DNA from: Deltaproteobacteria bacterium
GTDB taxonomy: Bacteria > Desulfobacterota > Desulfarculia > Desulfarculales > Desulfarculaceae
NCBI GenBank assembly: GCA_020444165.1
Contig: JAHLLK010000064.1
Coordinates: 1-35,763, forward strand
Length of the DNA: 35,763 nt
Direction of reading: 5' to 3'
The notes under the pieces are model-generated. The model did not search any database, was not told where the DNA came from, and saw nothing but the letters and a program-made list of their open reading frames with translations. Numbering within the stretch: the stretch's first letter is position 1; every line of letters begins with the position of its first letter. This document shows positions 23,730 through 35,410 of the stretch, piece after piece. Both the position numbers and the translations under genes were made by a program.

Positions 23730-25280
23730 TTAGATCTCCCGCAGATCGCGCCCCGTCATCCGTGCGGGTTGGGGCAGCCCCATCAGGGCCAGCACCGTGG
23801 GCGCCACGTCGCACAGGGCGCCGTGGGCCAGGTTGCAGGGCGGACCCGCCCCATCCAGCATGATCAAAGGCACGGGGTTGGACACCGTGTGGGCGGTGTA
23901 GGGCCCGGTGCCTTCGTCATTGAGCATCTGCTCGGCGTTGCCGTGGTCGGCGGTGATGAGGACGCGGTAGCCTGCCGTTTGCAGAGCCGGCACCACCCGG
24001 GCCAGGCTCTGGTCCAGGGTCTCCACCGCCTTGAGGGCGGCGGGGTAGATGCCGGTGTGGCCCACCATGTCGCCGTTGGCGTAGTTCATGACGATCAGGT
24101 CGTAGAGGCCGGTCTGGGCCCGGGCGATTACCTCGTCGCTGACGGCCGGGGCGCTCATCTCGGGCTTCTCGTCATAGGTGGTCACGTCGCTGGGCGAGGG
24201 AATCAGCACCCGGTCTTCGCCGGGGAAGGGTTTTTCCTCGCCGCCGTTGAAAAAGAAGGTCACATGGGCGTACTTCTCGGTCTCGGCGATGTGGAGCTGG
24301 TGCAGCCCGGCCTGGGAGACCACTTCGGCCAGGGTCTGGTCCAGCTCCTGGGGCGGGAACAGGACCGGCACGTCCAGGTCTTCGGAGTAGGAGGTCATGC
24401 AGGCCCAGGCGGCCAGCTTGGGCCGGTCGGCCACGTCGAAACCGGAGAAATCCGGGGAGTTGAAGGCCCAGGACAGCTCGCGGGCCCGGTCGGCCCGGAA
24501 GTTGAAGAAGACCACCGCATCGCCGTCGGCCAGCAGCCCGCGGGGCCGGCCGTCGTCCTGGGTCAGGACGATGGGCTCCACGAACTCATCCTCTTTGCCG
24601 AGGGCGTAGGATTCCTCCACCGCGGCCACCGGGTCCGAGGCCAATTTGCCCTCGCCCCGCACCAGGGCGGCGTAGGCCCGGGCCACCCGGTCCCAGCGTT
24701 TGTCCCGGTCCATGGCCCAGAACCGCCCGGTGACCGTGGCCACCCGGGCTTGGGGCCGGGTGGCCAGGAACTCCTGGAGCTGGCGCAAATAGCCCGCCCC
24801 GGAGTCCGGGGGGGTGTCCCGGCCGTCCAGGAAAGCGTGGATGAAGACCCGGGAAAGGCCCCGGTCCAGGGCCAGGTCCACCAGGGCCTCCAGGTGGGCT
24901 TGCAGGGAGTGCACCCCTCCGTCGGAGAGGAGACCCAGGAAATGCAGGGCGCCCCCGGTGGCCGCCAGCCGCGAAAACACCAGGTTCAGGGCCGGGTTGT
25001 CGGCCAGCTCGCCGCGCCGGACGGCCTGGTTGATGCGGGTGATGTCCTGATAAACCACCCGGCCCGCCCCCAGGTTCAGATGCCCCACCTCGGAGTTGCC
25101 CATCTGCCCCTCGGGCAGGCCCACGGCCTCGCCAAAGCAGGCCAGGCGGGTGTGGGGATGCTCCTGGAACAGGCGGTCAAGGAACGGGGTGTGGGCCCGG
25201 GTCACCGCGTTGCCTTCGCAGTCGGGGCAAAGGCCGTAACCGTCCAGGATGATCAGGGCCACAGGTCGGGATAGGGTCAC
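23730..25280 (-). CDS. gpmI: 2,3-bisphosphoglycerate-independent phosphoglycerate mutase
   Basis: 516 residues, standard length. It interconverts 3- and 2-phosphoglycerate in glycolysis and gluconeogenesis with two Mn ions and a phospho-serine. Visible: ILDGYG (Asp13 metal ligand), GQMGNSEVGH with the catalytic Ser63, HAFLDGRDTPP, GRFWAMDRDKRWDR, FNFRADRARE and ITADHGNAEQM. The start is GTG with AAGGAG about nine bases upstream. It is the last gene of nadD-rsfS-gpmI; the gap after rsfS is 49 bases. Confidence 0.97.
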   Translation of the reverse strand: MTLSRPVALIILDGYGLCPDCEGNAVTRAHTPFLDRLFQEHPHTRLACFGEAVGLPEGQMGNSEVGHLNLGAGRVVYQDITRINQAVRRGELADNPALNLVFSRLAATGGALHFLGLLSDGGVHSLQAHLEALVDLALDRGLSRVFIHAFLDGRDTPPDSGAGYLRQLQEFLATRPQARVATVTGRFWAMDRDKRWDRVARAYAALVRGEGKLASDPVAAVEESYALGKEDEFVEPIVLTQDDGRPRGLLADGDAVVFFNFRADRARELSWAFNSPDFSGFDVADRPKLAAWACMTSYSEDLDVPVLFPPQELDQTLAEVVSQAGLHQLHIAETEKYAHVTFFFNGGEEKPFPGEDRVLIPSPSDVTTYDEKPEMSAPAVSDEVIARAQTGLYDLIVMNYANGDMVGHTGIYPAALKAVETLDQSLARVVPALQTAGYRVLITADHGNAEQMLNDEGTGPYTAHTVSNPVPLIMLDGAGPPCNLAHGALCDVAPTVLALMGLPQPARMTGRDLREI

Positions 25281-25329
25281 CTTTGCTGTCTCCTTGGGGT
25301 GGGCGGGGCGGCCGGGCCGCCCGCCGGGT

Positions 25330-25794
25330 TCAGTCCCAGTCTTCGTGGGCCGGGCGGAAGTCGGGGCGAGCGGGGGGCAGGAGCGTATCCAACTCCTGGA
25401 AGTTTAGCTCCACCTCCGGGGCGTCGCCCCACAGGGAGTCCAGGTCGTAGAAATCCCTGACCGGCTGGTGAAACACGTGCACCACCACCTCGCCGAAGTC
25501 CAACAGGACCCAGCGGCCCACGCGGAGGCCTTCCACGCCCAAGGGCGGCCGGCCGGCCTTTTTCAGCACCCGCTGCACGTTTTCCGCGATGGCCGCGGCC
25601 TGGCGGGTGGAGCGGCCCGAGGCCAGGAGGAAGTAGTCGGCAAAGCCGCTCAACTCGCCCACCTCCAGCAGGCGCATCTCCTCGGCCTTCTTGGCATGGG
25701 CCGCTGCCGCGCACAACAGGGCCAGTTGTTGGGCGTCCTGGGGCTTGGGGGGCCGGGGGCGGGAACGGGTCTGGGAGGCGGTTCCTTCGCTCAT
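25330..25794 (-). CDS. rsfS: Ribosomal silencing factor RsfS
   Basis: 154 residues. The DUF143/RsfS core is clear: KAEEMRLLEVGELSGFADYFLLASG, STRQAAAIAENVQR, GRWVLLDFGEVVVHVFHQPVRDFYDLDSLW. RsfS binds ribosomal protein uL14 and blocks subunit joining when nutrients are short. An N-terminal Pro/Arg-rich stretch and a C-terminal Asp/Pro tail extend beyond the core. Its ATG overlaps the nadD stop by four bases, the common bacterial arrangement of these two genes. Confidence 0.95.
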   Translation of the reverse strand: MSEGTASQTRSRPRPPKPQDAQQLALLCAAAAHAKKAEEMRLLEVGELSGFADYFLLASGRSTRQAAAIAENVQRVLKKAGRPPLGVEGLRVGRWVLLDFGEVVVHVFHQPVRDFYDLDSLWGDAPEVELNFQELDTLLPPARPDFRPAHEDWD

Positions 25795-26450
25795 TCCTCG
25801 GCCTTTTTTTGTCGGTATAGCTTCATCTTATTAATATAAGCTTCCACTTTGGATGGTACAAGGAAGGTGATGGCCTTACCTCGGGAAACCCGGTCCTTGA
25901 TGTCCGTGCTGGAGATCTCCAGGAGCCGGGTGTGCACCCACCGGGCGCCGCCGCCTCCGGGCAGGCGCACCCAGCCGTCCGGGGCCTCCTCGAAAGCCGG
26001 GTCCACCACCTTGCGCAGATAGTGCAACAGGTCCGGGCCGGGGGCGCCGGGCCGCTCCATGATGAGGAAGTCGGCCAGGTCGAACAGCCGCCGCGCCTGG
26101 TGCCAGGTGTGGATGGCGAAAAAGGCGTCGGCCCCCACCAGGAAGTTTACCCGCTGCCCCCCATGTTCCGCCATGAGCTGGCCCAGGGTGTCCACGCTGC
26201 GGGAGAGCCCCCCCCGCCGCACCTCCAGGTCGGACACCCCGAACATGGCGTGACCCTCCACAGCCAGGCGGACCATGGCCAGGCGGTGCTCGATGCCGGC
26301 CTGCACGCCTTTGCGGTGGGGCGGGGTGGCCGCGGGCATGAAGTACACCTTGGCCAAGCCCACCTCCTCGGCCACTTCCAACACGCCGCGGAGATGGGCG
26401 ATGTGGATGGGGTCGAAGGTGCCGCCGAAGTACGCGACGTCGCCGGCCAC
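25791..26450 (-). CDS. nadD: Nicotinate-nucleotide adenylyltransferase
   Basis: 219 residues. It makes deamido-NAD from nicotinate mononucleotide and ATP. The nucleotidyltransferase loop FGGTFDPIHIAH is at 8-19, followed by MPAATPPHRKG, FLVGADAFFAI and the second ATP motif ISSTDIKDRVSRG (ISST-IR). The start is GTG; no ATG is available upstream without losing the frame, and the ribosome site is weak. The C-terminal end is Lys-rich. It heads the nadD-rsfS-gpmI set. I see no strong promoter in the 250 bases before it; the proA transcript would have to read past T4 to reach it. Confidence 0.95.
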   Translation of the reverse strand: MAGDVAYFGGTFDPIHIAHLRGVLEVAEEVGLAKVYFMPAATPPHRKGVQAGIEHRLAMVRLAVEGHAMFGVSDLEVRRGGLSRSVDTLGQLMAEHGGQRVNFLVGADAFFAIHTWHQARRLFDLADFLIMERPGAPGPDLLHYLRKVVDPAFEEAPDGWVRLPGGGGARWVHTRLLEISSTDIKDRVSRGKAITFLVPSKVEAYINKMKLYRQKKAEE

Positions 26451-26705
26451 TAGCCTGGATATTCCGTGAGGAGCGGGCGGGTCAAACGGCGCCCCTCTGA
26501 GGTAGCATGGTTTTGCAAGCTAGGTCTCCTGATTTATCAGGCCCCGTTTGGTTCCCCGGACCGGCCCAACCAGCCGCCCGGTCTTCCTGAAATATCCGGT
26601 TGCGGCATGGGCCGGAGCAAGCGCGCCTTTCGGCAGGGGCTACGGATTGAAGATGGCCATTCCTCAGCCCAATTAAGTCTATAGAGTTTTTTGGGGGAAG
26701 GGGGG
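26451..26705. other. Gap between nadD and the T4 hairpin
   Basis: A short dyad CCTGAT-TT-ATCAGG lies at about 26528-26541, and an AT-rich patch lies at 26660-26692. No gene and no convincing promoter box pair for nadD was found. TTGACC with an 18-base spacer to TATCCA exists on the - strand but would sit on the start codon. Confidence 0.4.
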
Positions 26706-26753
26706 TGTGGGGGGAAGGGTCCTTTTTTTCAAAAAAGGACCCTTCCCCCCACA
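26706..26753 (-). terminator. Family T 3'-end hairpin, copy T4
   Basis: A 23-bp perfect stem: TGTGGGGGG-AAGGGTCC-T-run and complement. Read on the - strand it follows the proA stop by 24 bases and ends with the conserved CACCCCCCTTCCCCC and AAAAAACT tail. Compared with T1, the pair A/T has become T/A within the inner stem (GGGACC versus GGGTCC), a compensated change. Confidence 0.85.
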
Positions 26754-26777
26754 CCTTCCACTTTCTCCGAAAGCTAC

Positions 26778-28015
26778 CTAGGACCGCACCTGCCCCTCGC
26801 CGTAGACCACGAACTTGGTGGTGGTCAGTTCGGTGAGGCCCATGGGGCCGAAGGCGTGCAGCTTGCTGGTATTGATGCCGATCTCCGCCCCCAGGCCCAG
26901 TTGCCCGCCGTCGTTGAAGCGGGTGGAGGCGTTGACCAGGACCACGCTGCTGTCCACACCGTTGATGAAGCGCTGCGCCCTTGCGTAGTCGCGGGTCACG
27001 ATGGCCTCGGTGTGGGAGGAGCCGTAGCGGGCGATGTGCTCCATGGCCTCGTCCAGGCTGCCCACCACCTTCACCGCCAGGATCAGGTCCAGGAACTCGG
27101 CCGGCCAGTCGTCTTCCGTGGCGGGCACGGCCTGGGGGAGCGCCGCCACGGTCTCGGGGCAGCCCCTGAGCTCCACCTTGGCCTCGGCCATGGCCGGGCC
27201 CAGCAGGGGCAGGAACGCCGCGGCTTCATCGCGGTGCACCAGGAGCGTCTCCAGGGCGTTGCACACCCCGGGGCGCTGGACCTTGCCGTTCAGGGTGATG
27301 GCGAGCGCCATGTCCAGGTCGGCCCCGGCATCCACGAACACGTGGCACACGCCCTTGTAGTGCTTGAGCACCGGGATGCGCGATTCCCGGGTGACAAAGC
27401 GGATCAGGCTCTCGCCGCCCCGGGGGATGATCACGTCCACCAGGTCTTCTTCCTGCAAAAGGGCCAGGGTGGCGGCGCGGTCGGTGGTGGGGATCACCGC
27501 CGCCGCGGCCGGGGGCAGGCCGTGGGCGGCCAGCACCCGGGCGATGAGTTCGGCCAGGGCCAGGTTGGAGTGCAGGGCCTCCTTGCCGCCCTTGAGCACC
27601 ACGGCGTTGCCGGATTTGAGGCACAGGGCGGCGGCGTCGACGGTGACGTTGGGCCGGGACTCGTAGATGAAGCCGATGACCCCCAGGGGGATGCGCTGCC
27701 GGCCCACCAACAAGCCGTTGGGCCGCCGCCACATGCCGGTGACCTCACCCACCGGGTCGGGGAGGGCGGCCACTTCCCGGAGCCCCCCAGCCATGGACGC
27801 GATGACCTGGTCCGACAGGGTCAGGCGGTCCAGCATGGCCGCCGAGAGCCCGGCTTCCCGGGCGGCGGCCAAGTCAAGGGCGTTGGCCTCCTTGAGGGCC
27901 GGGGCCTGGGCCGTGAGCTCTTCGGCCAGGGCCATCAGGGCCTGGTTCTTCACCTCACTGGACACCACGGCCAGGCGCCGGGCCGCGGCCCGGGCCTCCA
28001 CGCACAGGCCATGTA

Positions 28016-28031
<16 letters not shown>
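26778..28031 (-). CDS. proA: Gamma-glutamyl phosphate reductase
   Basis: 417 residues, the usual length. It reduces gamma-glutamyl phosphate to glutamate semialdehyde with NADPH, the second step of proline synthesis. The aldehyde-dehydrogenase-type catalytic Cys257 is in [11 protein letters not shown]. Other family blocks: [36 protein letters not shown], and the C-terminal [20 protein letters not shown]. It overlaps the end of proB by 16 bases, which suggests coupled translation. T4 follows. Confidence 0.97.
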
Positions 28032-30584
<2,553 letters not shown>

Positions 30585-30595
30585 CTACTCCTGGG

Positions 30596-30904
30596 CTAGG
30601 CCTCGATGGCCTCGATGCGAACCGCGGTGAAGGGCTGCCTATGGCCGCGTTTCAGGCGGTAGCCCTGGCGGCGCTTCTTTTTGAAGACCGTAACCTTCTT
30701 GGCCTTGCCCTGCTCGATCACCGTGGCGGCCACGCTGCCTTCCAGATGGGGCTGGCCCACCTTGATCTCGCCTTCACCGCCCACCAAAAGCACCGGCGCC
30801 AGGGAAATCTTCTCGCCCACTTCGGCGGGAAGCTTTTCCAGCCTCAGGACTTGGCCGGGCTCTACTTTGTATTGTTTGCCACCACTGGCTATTACCGCGT
30901 ACAT
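30596..30904 (-). CDS. rplU: Ribosomal protein bL21
   Basis: 102 residues: MYAVIASGGKQYKVEPGQ, then VTVFKKKRRQGYRLKRGHRQ, the rRNA-binding end of bL21. It is the first gene of rplU-rpmA-obg-proB-proA. CCGGAGGTAG is a good ribosome site close to the ATG, and a strong promoter lies just upstream. Confidence 0.98.
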   Translation of the reverse strand: MYAVIASGGKQYKVEPGQVLRLEKLPAEVGEKISLAPVLLVGGEGEIKVGQPHLEGSVAATVIEQGKAKKVTVFKKKRRQGYRLKRGHRQPFTAVRIEAIEA

Positions 30905-30935
30905 GTGCCTCTACCTCCGGGATGCGAAGAAGGCA

Positions 30936-30964
30936 AGTATAGGAGGACTCTTACCATCTGTCAA
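30936..30964 (-). promoter_or_regulatory. Strong sigma-70 promoter of the rplU operon
   Basis: On the - strand: a perfect TTGACA (30964-30959), a 17-base spacer, and TATACT (30941-30936). The leader to the rplU ATG would be only about 25 bases, so there is little room for an autoregulatory leader structure. Confidence 0.9.
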
Positions 30965-31129
30965 GATGCCGAACAAGGACGCGCCGACCGCACCCCCGAT
31001 CCCACCGGAAAGGGGGACGGCCCGCTCGCCGCAGTCTGTCGAATGGCCCCATTTTTACCTGCCCCGGGCGGTTTCTGCAACCGCCTGGCGGTTTTTTGCC
31101 GGAGGAAGGCGCCGGGGCCCGGGCTCCGG

Positions 31130-31157
31130 CCGCGGGCTGCCGGCCGGCAACCCGCGG
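31130..31157 (-). terminator. Hairpin 3' of hflC
   Basis: CCGCGGGCTGCCGG at 31130-31143 pairs with CCGGCAACCCGCGG at 31144-31157 with one mismatch, 14 bases after the hflC stop. There is no U-tract. Confidence 0.4.
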
Positions 31158-31170
31158 CGGGAGCGTTGGT

Positions 31171-32136
31171 TCAGGGTTTCTTCAGGTACTGGTAGTAGTA
31201 GTTGTCGGTGGACAGCAAGATGTCGGTCTTGCCCGCCCCGGCCTGGCCGTAGGTCTCCAGGGTCTTGAACAGGGCGTAGAAATCCGGGTCCTGGCCATAG
31301 GCCTGGCCGAAGATGGTGGTGACCTTGCCGTCGGCCACGCCCCGGATCTCCTGGGCCCGCTTGTAGGCCCGGCTGCGGATGGCCGCCAACTCTTTTTGCA
31401 TCTGGCCCAGGATGCGCCGCTTGTCGCCCTCGCCCTCGCTGCGGAACTGGCTGGCGATGCGCTTGCGTTCGCTGACCATGCGCTCAAAGACCCGCTTCTG
31501 CACGCTTTCCACGTAGTTGATGCGCTTGATGCGGATGTCCACCAGCTCGATGCCATACTGGGGCGTGACCTTGCCCGCCTCGGCCAGCATGCGCCGGGTG
31601 ATGAGCTGCCGGCCCTGCTTTATGACCCGGGGCGTGTCGTCGCTCTCCTGGGGCTCGCCGCCCGGCACCACTTCGGGCAGGGTTTCGAGGCCCAACTGAT
31701 CCCGGGTGTGCGGCTCCCAGTCCATGCTGCGCACCAGCTCCACCAAAAGGCTGCTGGAGACCTGGTCGCGCACGACAGAGTCCAGGATGTCGTCCAGGCG
31801 CGACAAGGCCGCCCGTTCGGTGGACACGGTTTGCAGATATTTGAGCGGGTCCTTGATGCGCCAGCGGGCCGTGGTGTCCACCCAGATGTATTTCTTGTCC
31901 CTGGTGGGGATCTGATTGGGCGAGCCGTCCCATTTCAACAGGCGCTTTTCAAAGGTGTGCACCTCTTGGATCAGGGGCAGCTTGAAGTACAAGCCGGCCT
32001 CGGTGTAGGGCTCGCCCACCGGCTTGCCGAACTGGGTGAGGATGGCCTGGAACCCGGCCTGCACCGTGAAGAAAGAACTGGACCCCAGGATCAAAAGGAC
32101 CACCACCACCGGCCCCAGGAGTTTCAGCGATTTCAT
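31171..32136 (-). CDS. hflC: HflC, SPFH-domain membrane protein
   Basis: 321 residues. A membrane helix at about 6-24 (LLGPVVVVLLILGSSSFF) precedes an SPFH/band-7 domain (GFQAILTQFGKPVGEPYTEAGLYFKLPLIQEVHTFEKR). The coiled-coil region has VQKRVFERMVSERKRIASQFRSEGEGDKRRI, the HflC signature. With HflK it forms a cage around FtsH and limits its proteolysis of membrane proteins. A family-typical insertion near 160-185 (Gly/Pro/Glu-rich) is longer than in the E. coli protein. Its ATG overlaps the hflK stop by four bases. Confidence 0.95.
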   Translation of the reverse strand: MKSLKLLGPVVVVLLILGSSSFFTVQAGFQAILTQFGKPVGEPYTEAGLYFKLPLIQEVHTFEKRLLKWDGSPNQIPTRDKKYIWVDTTARWRIKDPLKYLQTVSTERAALSRLDDILDSVVRDQVSSSLLVELVRSMDWEPHTRDQLGLETLPEVVPGGEPQESDDTPRVIKQGRQLITRRMLAEAGKVTPQYGIELVDIRIKRINYVESVQKRVFERMVSERKRIASQFRSEGEGDKRRILGQMQKELAAIRSRAYKRAQEIRGVADGKVTTIFGQAYGQDPDFYALFKTLETYGQAGAGKTDILLSTDNYYYQYLKKP

Positions 32137-33200
32137 GGCTTGTCCTCCTTGGTCAGGTCGGCGGGGTTCACCGAGAGGGGGCCTCCCCGCTTGAGGTTCA
32201 ACAGGGGCAGCACGCCCGAGGTGCCCTGGTCGAGCAGATAGATGTGCCCAGCGTCGCTCAACAGGCGGGTCACCGCGTCCAGATAGAACCGCCGCTTGGT
32301 GACCTCGGGGGACAGGCGGTAGGCGGCCAGGATGTCCTTGAAGCGGGCGGCCTCGCCCTGGGCCCGGTTGACCTGCTCGGTGGCGTAACCCTCGGCCTCG
32401 GCCACCAGGCGGTTGGCCTCGCCCTGGGCCTTGGGGATCTCGCGGTTGTAGGCCTCCTGGGCTTCGTTGATCATGCGCTCTTTTTGCTGGCGGGCCTCGT
32501 TCACCTCGTTGAAGGCCGGCTGCACCGGCCCCGGCGGGTTCACGTCCTGCAGCTTCACGGTGATGATCTGCACCCCGGTCTGATAGGAGTTCAGGATCTC
32601 CTGCAGCTCCCTTTGGGCCTGGGCCGCGATCTCCACCCGCTGCAGGGTCAGCACCGCGTCGGAGTAGCGGTTGCCCACGATGCGTCGCATCACCGATTCC
32701 GACACGTCCCGGATGGCGGCCACCGGGTCCTGCACGTCAAACAGCCATTTGCGAGGCTCGCGGATCTTGTATTGTACGATCCATTTCACCTCGATGACGT
32801 TCAGGTCGCCCGTGAGCATGATGGATTCGTCGCCGTAGCCGCTCTGGGTGAAACGGCTCCGCGCCCCCGGGCTGATGCCCCGGAAGCCGAACTCCTCCTT
32901 GAAGACCCGGCCGGTCTTCACCATGATGGCTTCCTCGATGCCCACGGGCAGTTTGAAGTGCAGGCCCGGCCCGGCTTCCCGGTTGAAGGCGCCGAAACGC
33001 AGCACCACCCCGGTTTCCTCCGGTTCCACGGTGTAATAGGCCGTGGAGCCCAGTACCAGGATAAGCACCACCAGCACCAACAGGCCCAAGCCCCGGGGAC
33101 GCCGCAGCTTGGGCATCCGTTTTTTCATCTCGTCGATGACCTTGCCCAGGTCGGGATTCTGGTTCGGACCCCGGGGGGGGTGGTTCCAGTCCATGGGCAT
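32133..33200 (-). CDS. hflK: HflK, SPFH-domain membrane protein
   Basis: 355 residues. A Pro/Asn-rich cytosolic N-terminus (MPMDWNHPPRGPNQNPDLG) is followed by a membrane helix at about 37-55, then the SPFH domain (VEPEETGVVLRFGAFNREAGPGLHFKLP) and a coiled coil with VNEARQQKERMINEAQEAYN and AEGYATEQVNRAQGEA, the HflK pattern. It is the partner of HflC. GAGAGG lies six bases before ATG 33200; a second ATG six bases on is an alternative, and a longer frame to 33233 lacks support. hfq and hflX, often linked to hflKC elsewhere, are absent. Confidence 0.95.
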   Translation of the reverse strand: MPMDWNHPPRGPNQNPDLGKVIDEMKKRMPKLRRPRGLGLLVLVVLILVLGSTAYYTVEPEETGVVLRFGAFNREAGPGLHFKLPVGIEEAIMVKTGRVFKEEFGFRGISPGARSRFTQSGYGDESIMLTGDLNVIEVKWIVQYKIREPRKWLFDVQDPVAAIRDVSESVMRRIVGNRYSDAVLTLQRVEIAAQAQRELQEILNSYQTGVQIITVKLQDVNPPGPVQPAFNEVNEARQQKERMINEAQEAYNREIPKAQGEANRLVAEAEGYATEQVNRAQGEAARFKDILAAYRLSPEVTKRRFYLDAVTRLLSDAGHIYLLDQGTSGVLPLLNLKRGGPLSVNPADLTKEDKP

Positions 33201-33317
33201 CGGCAACCTCTCAATCAAGGCTAAGGTTAGCAAGCTTAAAGGATTCTAACAGGAGCCGACCGCCGGGGAAACCCCCCCGGCCGGGGCAGGGGAGGCCGGG
33301 CCGCTCCAAAACGCGTT

Positions 33318-34250
33318 TCAGCCCTCCTGCCCGACGCGCCAGGCCCAGGTGGCGGCCAGACCCCGGGCCAGGTCGAATTCCGGTTCCCAGCCCAGCTCCT
33401 GGCGGGCCCGCTCGGCCCGGAGCACCGAGCGCTTGATGTCCCCGGGCCGGGCCGGGCCGAAGCTGTGGCCGAGCTGCGCGCCGGCCGTGTCCCGGGCCTT
33501 TTCCCACAGGGTCAGGGTCTCCGTGGCCACGGTGGTGCCGATGTTGTAGGCCCCGGTCCCCTGGGTCAGGGCCAGGAGGTTGGCCCGGGCGCAGTCGCCG
33601 GCGTACACATAGTCCCGCACCATGCCCCGGGGCATGTCCGGGTAGGTGAAGATGGTGGGCTCCTGGCCGGTCACCAGCTGGTCCATGAAGATGGCCACCA
33701 CCCCGGCCTCGCCGTGGGGCACTTGGCGGGGGCCGTAGACATTGGCGTAGCGCAGGGTCACCGCGCCGTCGGCAAAGAACCCGCCGAAGTAGTCCACATA
33801 GTACTCGCCGGAGCGCTTGCTCACCGCGTAGGGGCTGGCCGGGTGGGTGGGCTGGTTCTCATCCACCGGGGGCTGGGCCATCTCGCCGTACACCGCGCCG
33901 CCGGAACTGATGAAGATGAAGCGCCGGATGCCGAACTCCTTGCCGCCGTGCAACAGGTTCACCAGGCCCAGGAGGTTGGCCCGGGCGTCGGCCAGGGGGT
34001 CGGCCACCGAGCTGGGCACCGAGACCTGGGCCGCGTGGTGGTTGATCACTTCGAAGCGCTCCTCGGCCAACAGCTCGTGCACGCCAGGCTGGGTGATGTC
34101 CATGACCACCAGCCGGGCCCCCGCGGGCACGTTGTCCCGGTGGCCCGAGGACAGGTCGTCCAGGATCACCACCTGATGCCCCGCCGCGAGATAGGCCTCG
34201 GCCACGTGGCTGCCAATGAATCCGGCTCCGCCGGTAACCAGAATTTTCAT
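33318..34250 (-). CDS. NAD-dependent sugar-nucleotide epimerase (GalE-like, extended SDR)
   Basis: 310 residues. The NAD loop GGAGFIGSH is at 7-15, an Asp pair lies at the end of beta-2 (ILDDLSSG), and the catalytic triad appears as SSGGAVYG plus YAVSK. DMPRGMVRDYVYAGDCARA is typical of UDP-glucose 4-epimerases and close dehydratases. It would supply UDP-galactose or a related sugar for envelope glycans. The exact sugar is not decided by sequence. ATG 34250 gives the canonical MKILVTGGAGF start with GAGAGGATGT before it; the open frame beyond is non-coding. No other glycan gene is beside it. Confidence 0.92.
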   Translation of the reverse strand: MKILVTGGAGFIGSHVAEAYLAAGHQVVILDDLSSGHRDNVPAGARLVVMDITQPGVHELLAEERFEVINHHAAQVSVPSSVADPLADARANLLGLVNLLHGGKEFGIRRFIFISSGGAVYGEMAQPPVDENQPTHPASPYAVSKRSGEYYVDYFGGFFADGAVTLRYANVYGPRQVPHGEAGVVAIFMDQLVTGQEPTIFTYPDMPRGMVRDYVYAGDCARANLLALTQGTGAYNIGTTVATETLTLWEKARDTAGAQLGHSFGPARPGDIKRSVLRAERARQELGWEPEFDLARGLAATWAWRVGQEG

Positions 34251-34592
34251 ACATCCTCTCGGGTGAAACCACGGGGCGGCGCAAGAGGCGGGGCCTCGGG
34301 CGGCCGCCCCCGGGCGGCTCTCCGCCGGGTTTAGCTGGCCAAAGGGGCTGGCGGCGAGAAAGCAGCCGGCCGTGGGCCGGGAGGCGGCCCGCCGGGCAGC
34401 GAGGTTATGGTTCAAGGCCCGGTTGCTGGCGTCCTCCACCCCGGAGCCAGCCGGCCCCGGGCGTCTCCGGGTCGAAAATCTTTTTATTGGCGGTATCTTT
34501 CCATAAAGCAGCGTGTTTTTCCAAAAAAACTTTGGCCCGGCCGGGCGCTCCGCACGGGATTCCCGCCCGATGCCGGCCGGAAGTGAGGCGTC
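34251..34592. other. 342-bp divergent gap
   Basis: It separates the epimerase (-) from the GX2H protein gene (+). An AT-rich stretch at 34477-34530 in otherwise GC-rich sequence probably holds a promoter, but no box pair is good on either strand (CATAAA at 34502 lacks a -35). GCCCGGCCGGGC at 34535-34546 is a perfect 12-bp palindrome. No gene is seen. Confidence 0.4.
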
Positions 34593-35303
34593 ATGAACTC
34601 TCCCGCCGCCCAGGATCTGGTGCTTTTGGGGGTGGTGCACACCGATCCCGAGCTGCCCGCCCGCCTGGGCCGCGCCCTGGCCGCGCTGCGGCCCGGGGTG
34701 ATCAGCGTGGAGGTGAGCCCCTATGCCCTGGCCTTTCGCAGCCGGCGGGGCCCGGAGCTGTTGGCCCGGCTGGAGGCCAACCTGGGGCCGGCCGCCCGCC
34801 AGGCGGGGCTGACCCCGGCCGAGGCCGGCCGCCGGGCCGCGGTGAACCAGTTGGTGGCCTATCTCCTGCCGCCCCAGGAATGGGTGGTGAGCCGGCGGGT
34901 GGCTGCCCAGACCGGCGCGCTCTTGTGCCCCCTGGACCTCTCGGCCTGGTCACGGCGGCATCTGGCCGGGGTGGACGATCTCCTGGCCGTGGACAACCTG
35001 GCGCTGCTCTTGTCCGGCCCCCCGCCGGAGTCGGCCGCGGCCCTGCGCCGCCGGGCGGCTTATGTCCTCACCGCCCAGCAGGCCGGCCTTTCCCCGGCCC
35101 CCCACCCCCTGCCCAGCGCCCCGGACCCGGAGCGGGAAGCGGTCCTGGCCCGGCGCCTGACCCGCCTGGCCCGGGAGGCCCAGCACCGGGGCCTCGGCCG
35201 GGTGGTTCACGTGGGCGGCTGGGAGCATCTGGCCGCCGGTCTGGAGCCCCCCACCCTGGCCGACCGCCTGAATCTCCCCTGGCCGGCCCGGCGGTTGTTG
35301 TAG
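34593..35303 (+). CDS. Protein with two GX2H motifs (TraB/ChaN/EreA-superfamily-like)
   Basis: 236 residues, no signal peptide and no membrane segment. The N-terminus LVLLGVVHTDPEL (G13-V-V-H16) followed by PGVISVEVSPYAL is like the start of TraB/PrgY proteins (GT-H-D...VAVEL). Near the C-terminus VHVGGWEHLAAG carries a second GX2H (G209-W-E-H212). Two such motifs around a Glu are the mark of the EreA/ChaN/TraB/Tiki superfamily, whose members include hydrolases and proteases of poorly known role. This one is short and very Ala/Arg/Leu-rich and could be a lineage-specific member; the assignment rests on motifs alone. GTGAGG lies before the ATG. T5 follows the stop by 33 bases. Confidence 0.72.
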   Translation: MNSPAAQDLVLLGVVHTDPELPARLGRALAALRPGVISVEVSPYALAFRSRRGPELLARLEANLGPAARQAGLTPAEAGRRAAVNQLVAYLLPPQEWVVSRRVAAQTGALLCPLDLSAWSRRHLAGVDDLLAVDNLALLLSGPPPESAAALRRRAAYVLTAQQAGLSPAPHPLPSAPDPEREAVLARRLTRLAREAQHRGLGRVVHVGGWEHLAAGLEPPTLADRLNLPWPARRLL

Positions 35304-35336
35304 GAGAGCCAAGAGGCTTTTCGCGAAAGAGGAAGA

Positions 35337-35383
35337 TGTGGGGGGAAACCCTTTTTTTTGAAAAAAAAGGGTTTCCCCCCACA
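35337..35383 (+). terminator. Family T 3'-end hairpin, copy T5
   Basis: A 23-bp perfect stem: TGTGGGGGG-AAACCC-T-run and complement, with a single-base apex, then CACCCCCCTTCCCCC and AAAAAAACTT. Sense orientation to the GX2H gene. Confidence 0.85.
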
Positions 35384-35410
35384 CCCCCCTTCCCCCAAAA
35401 AAACTTTAAT

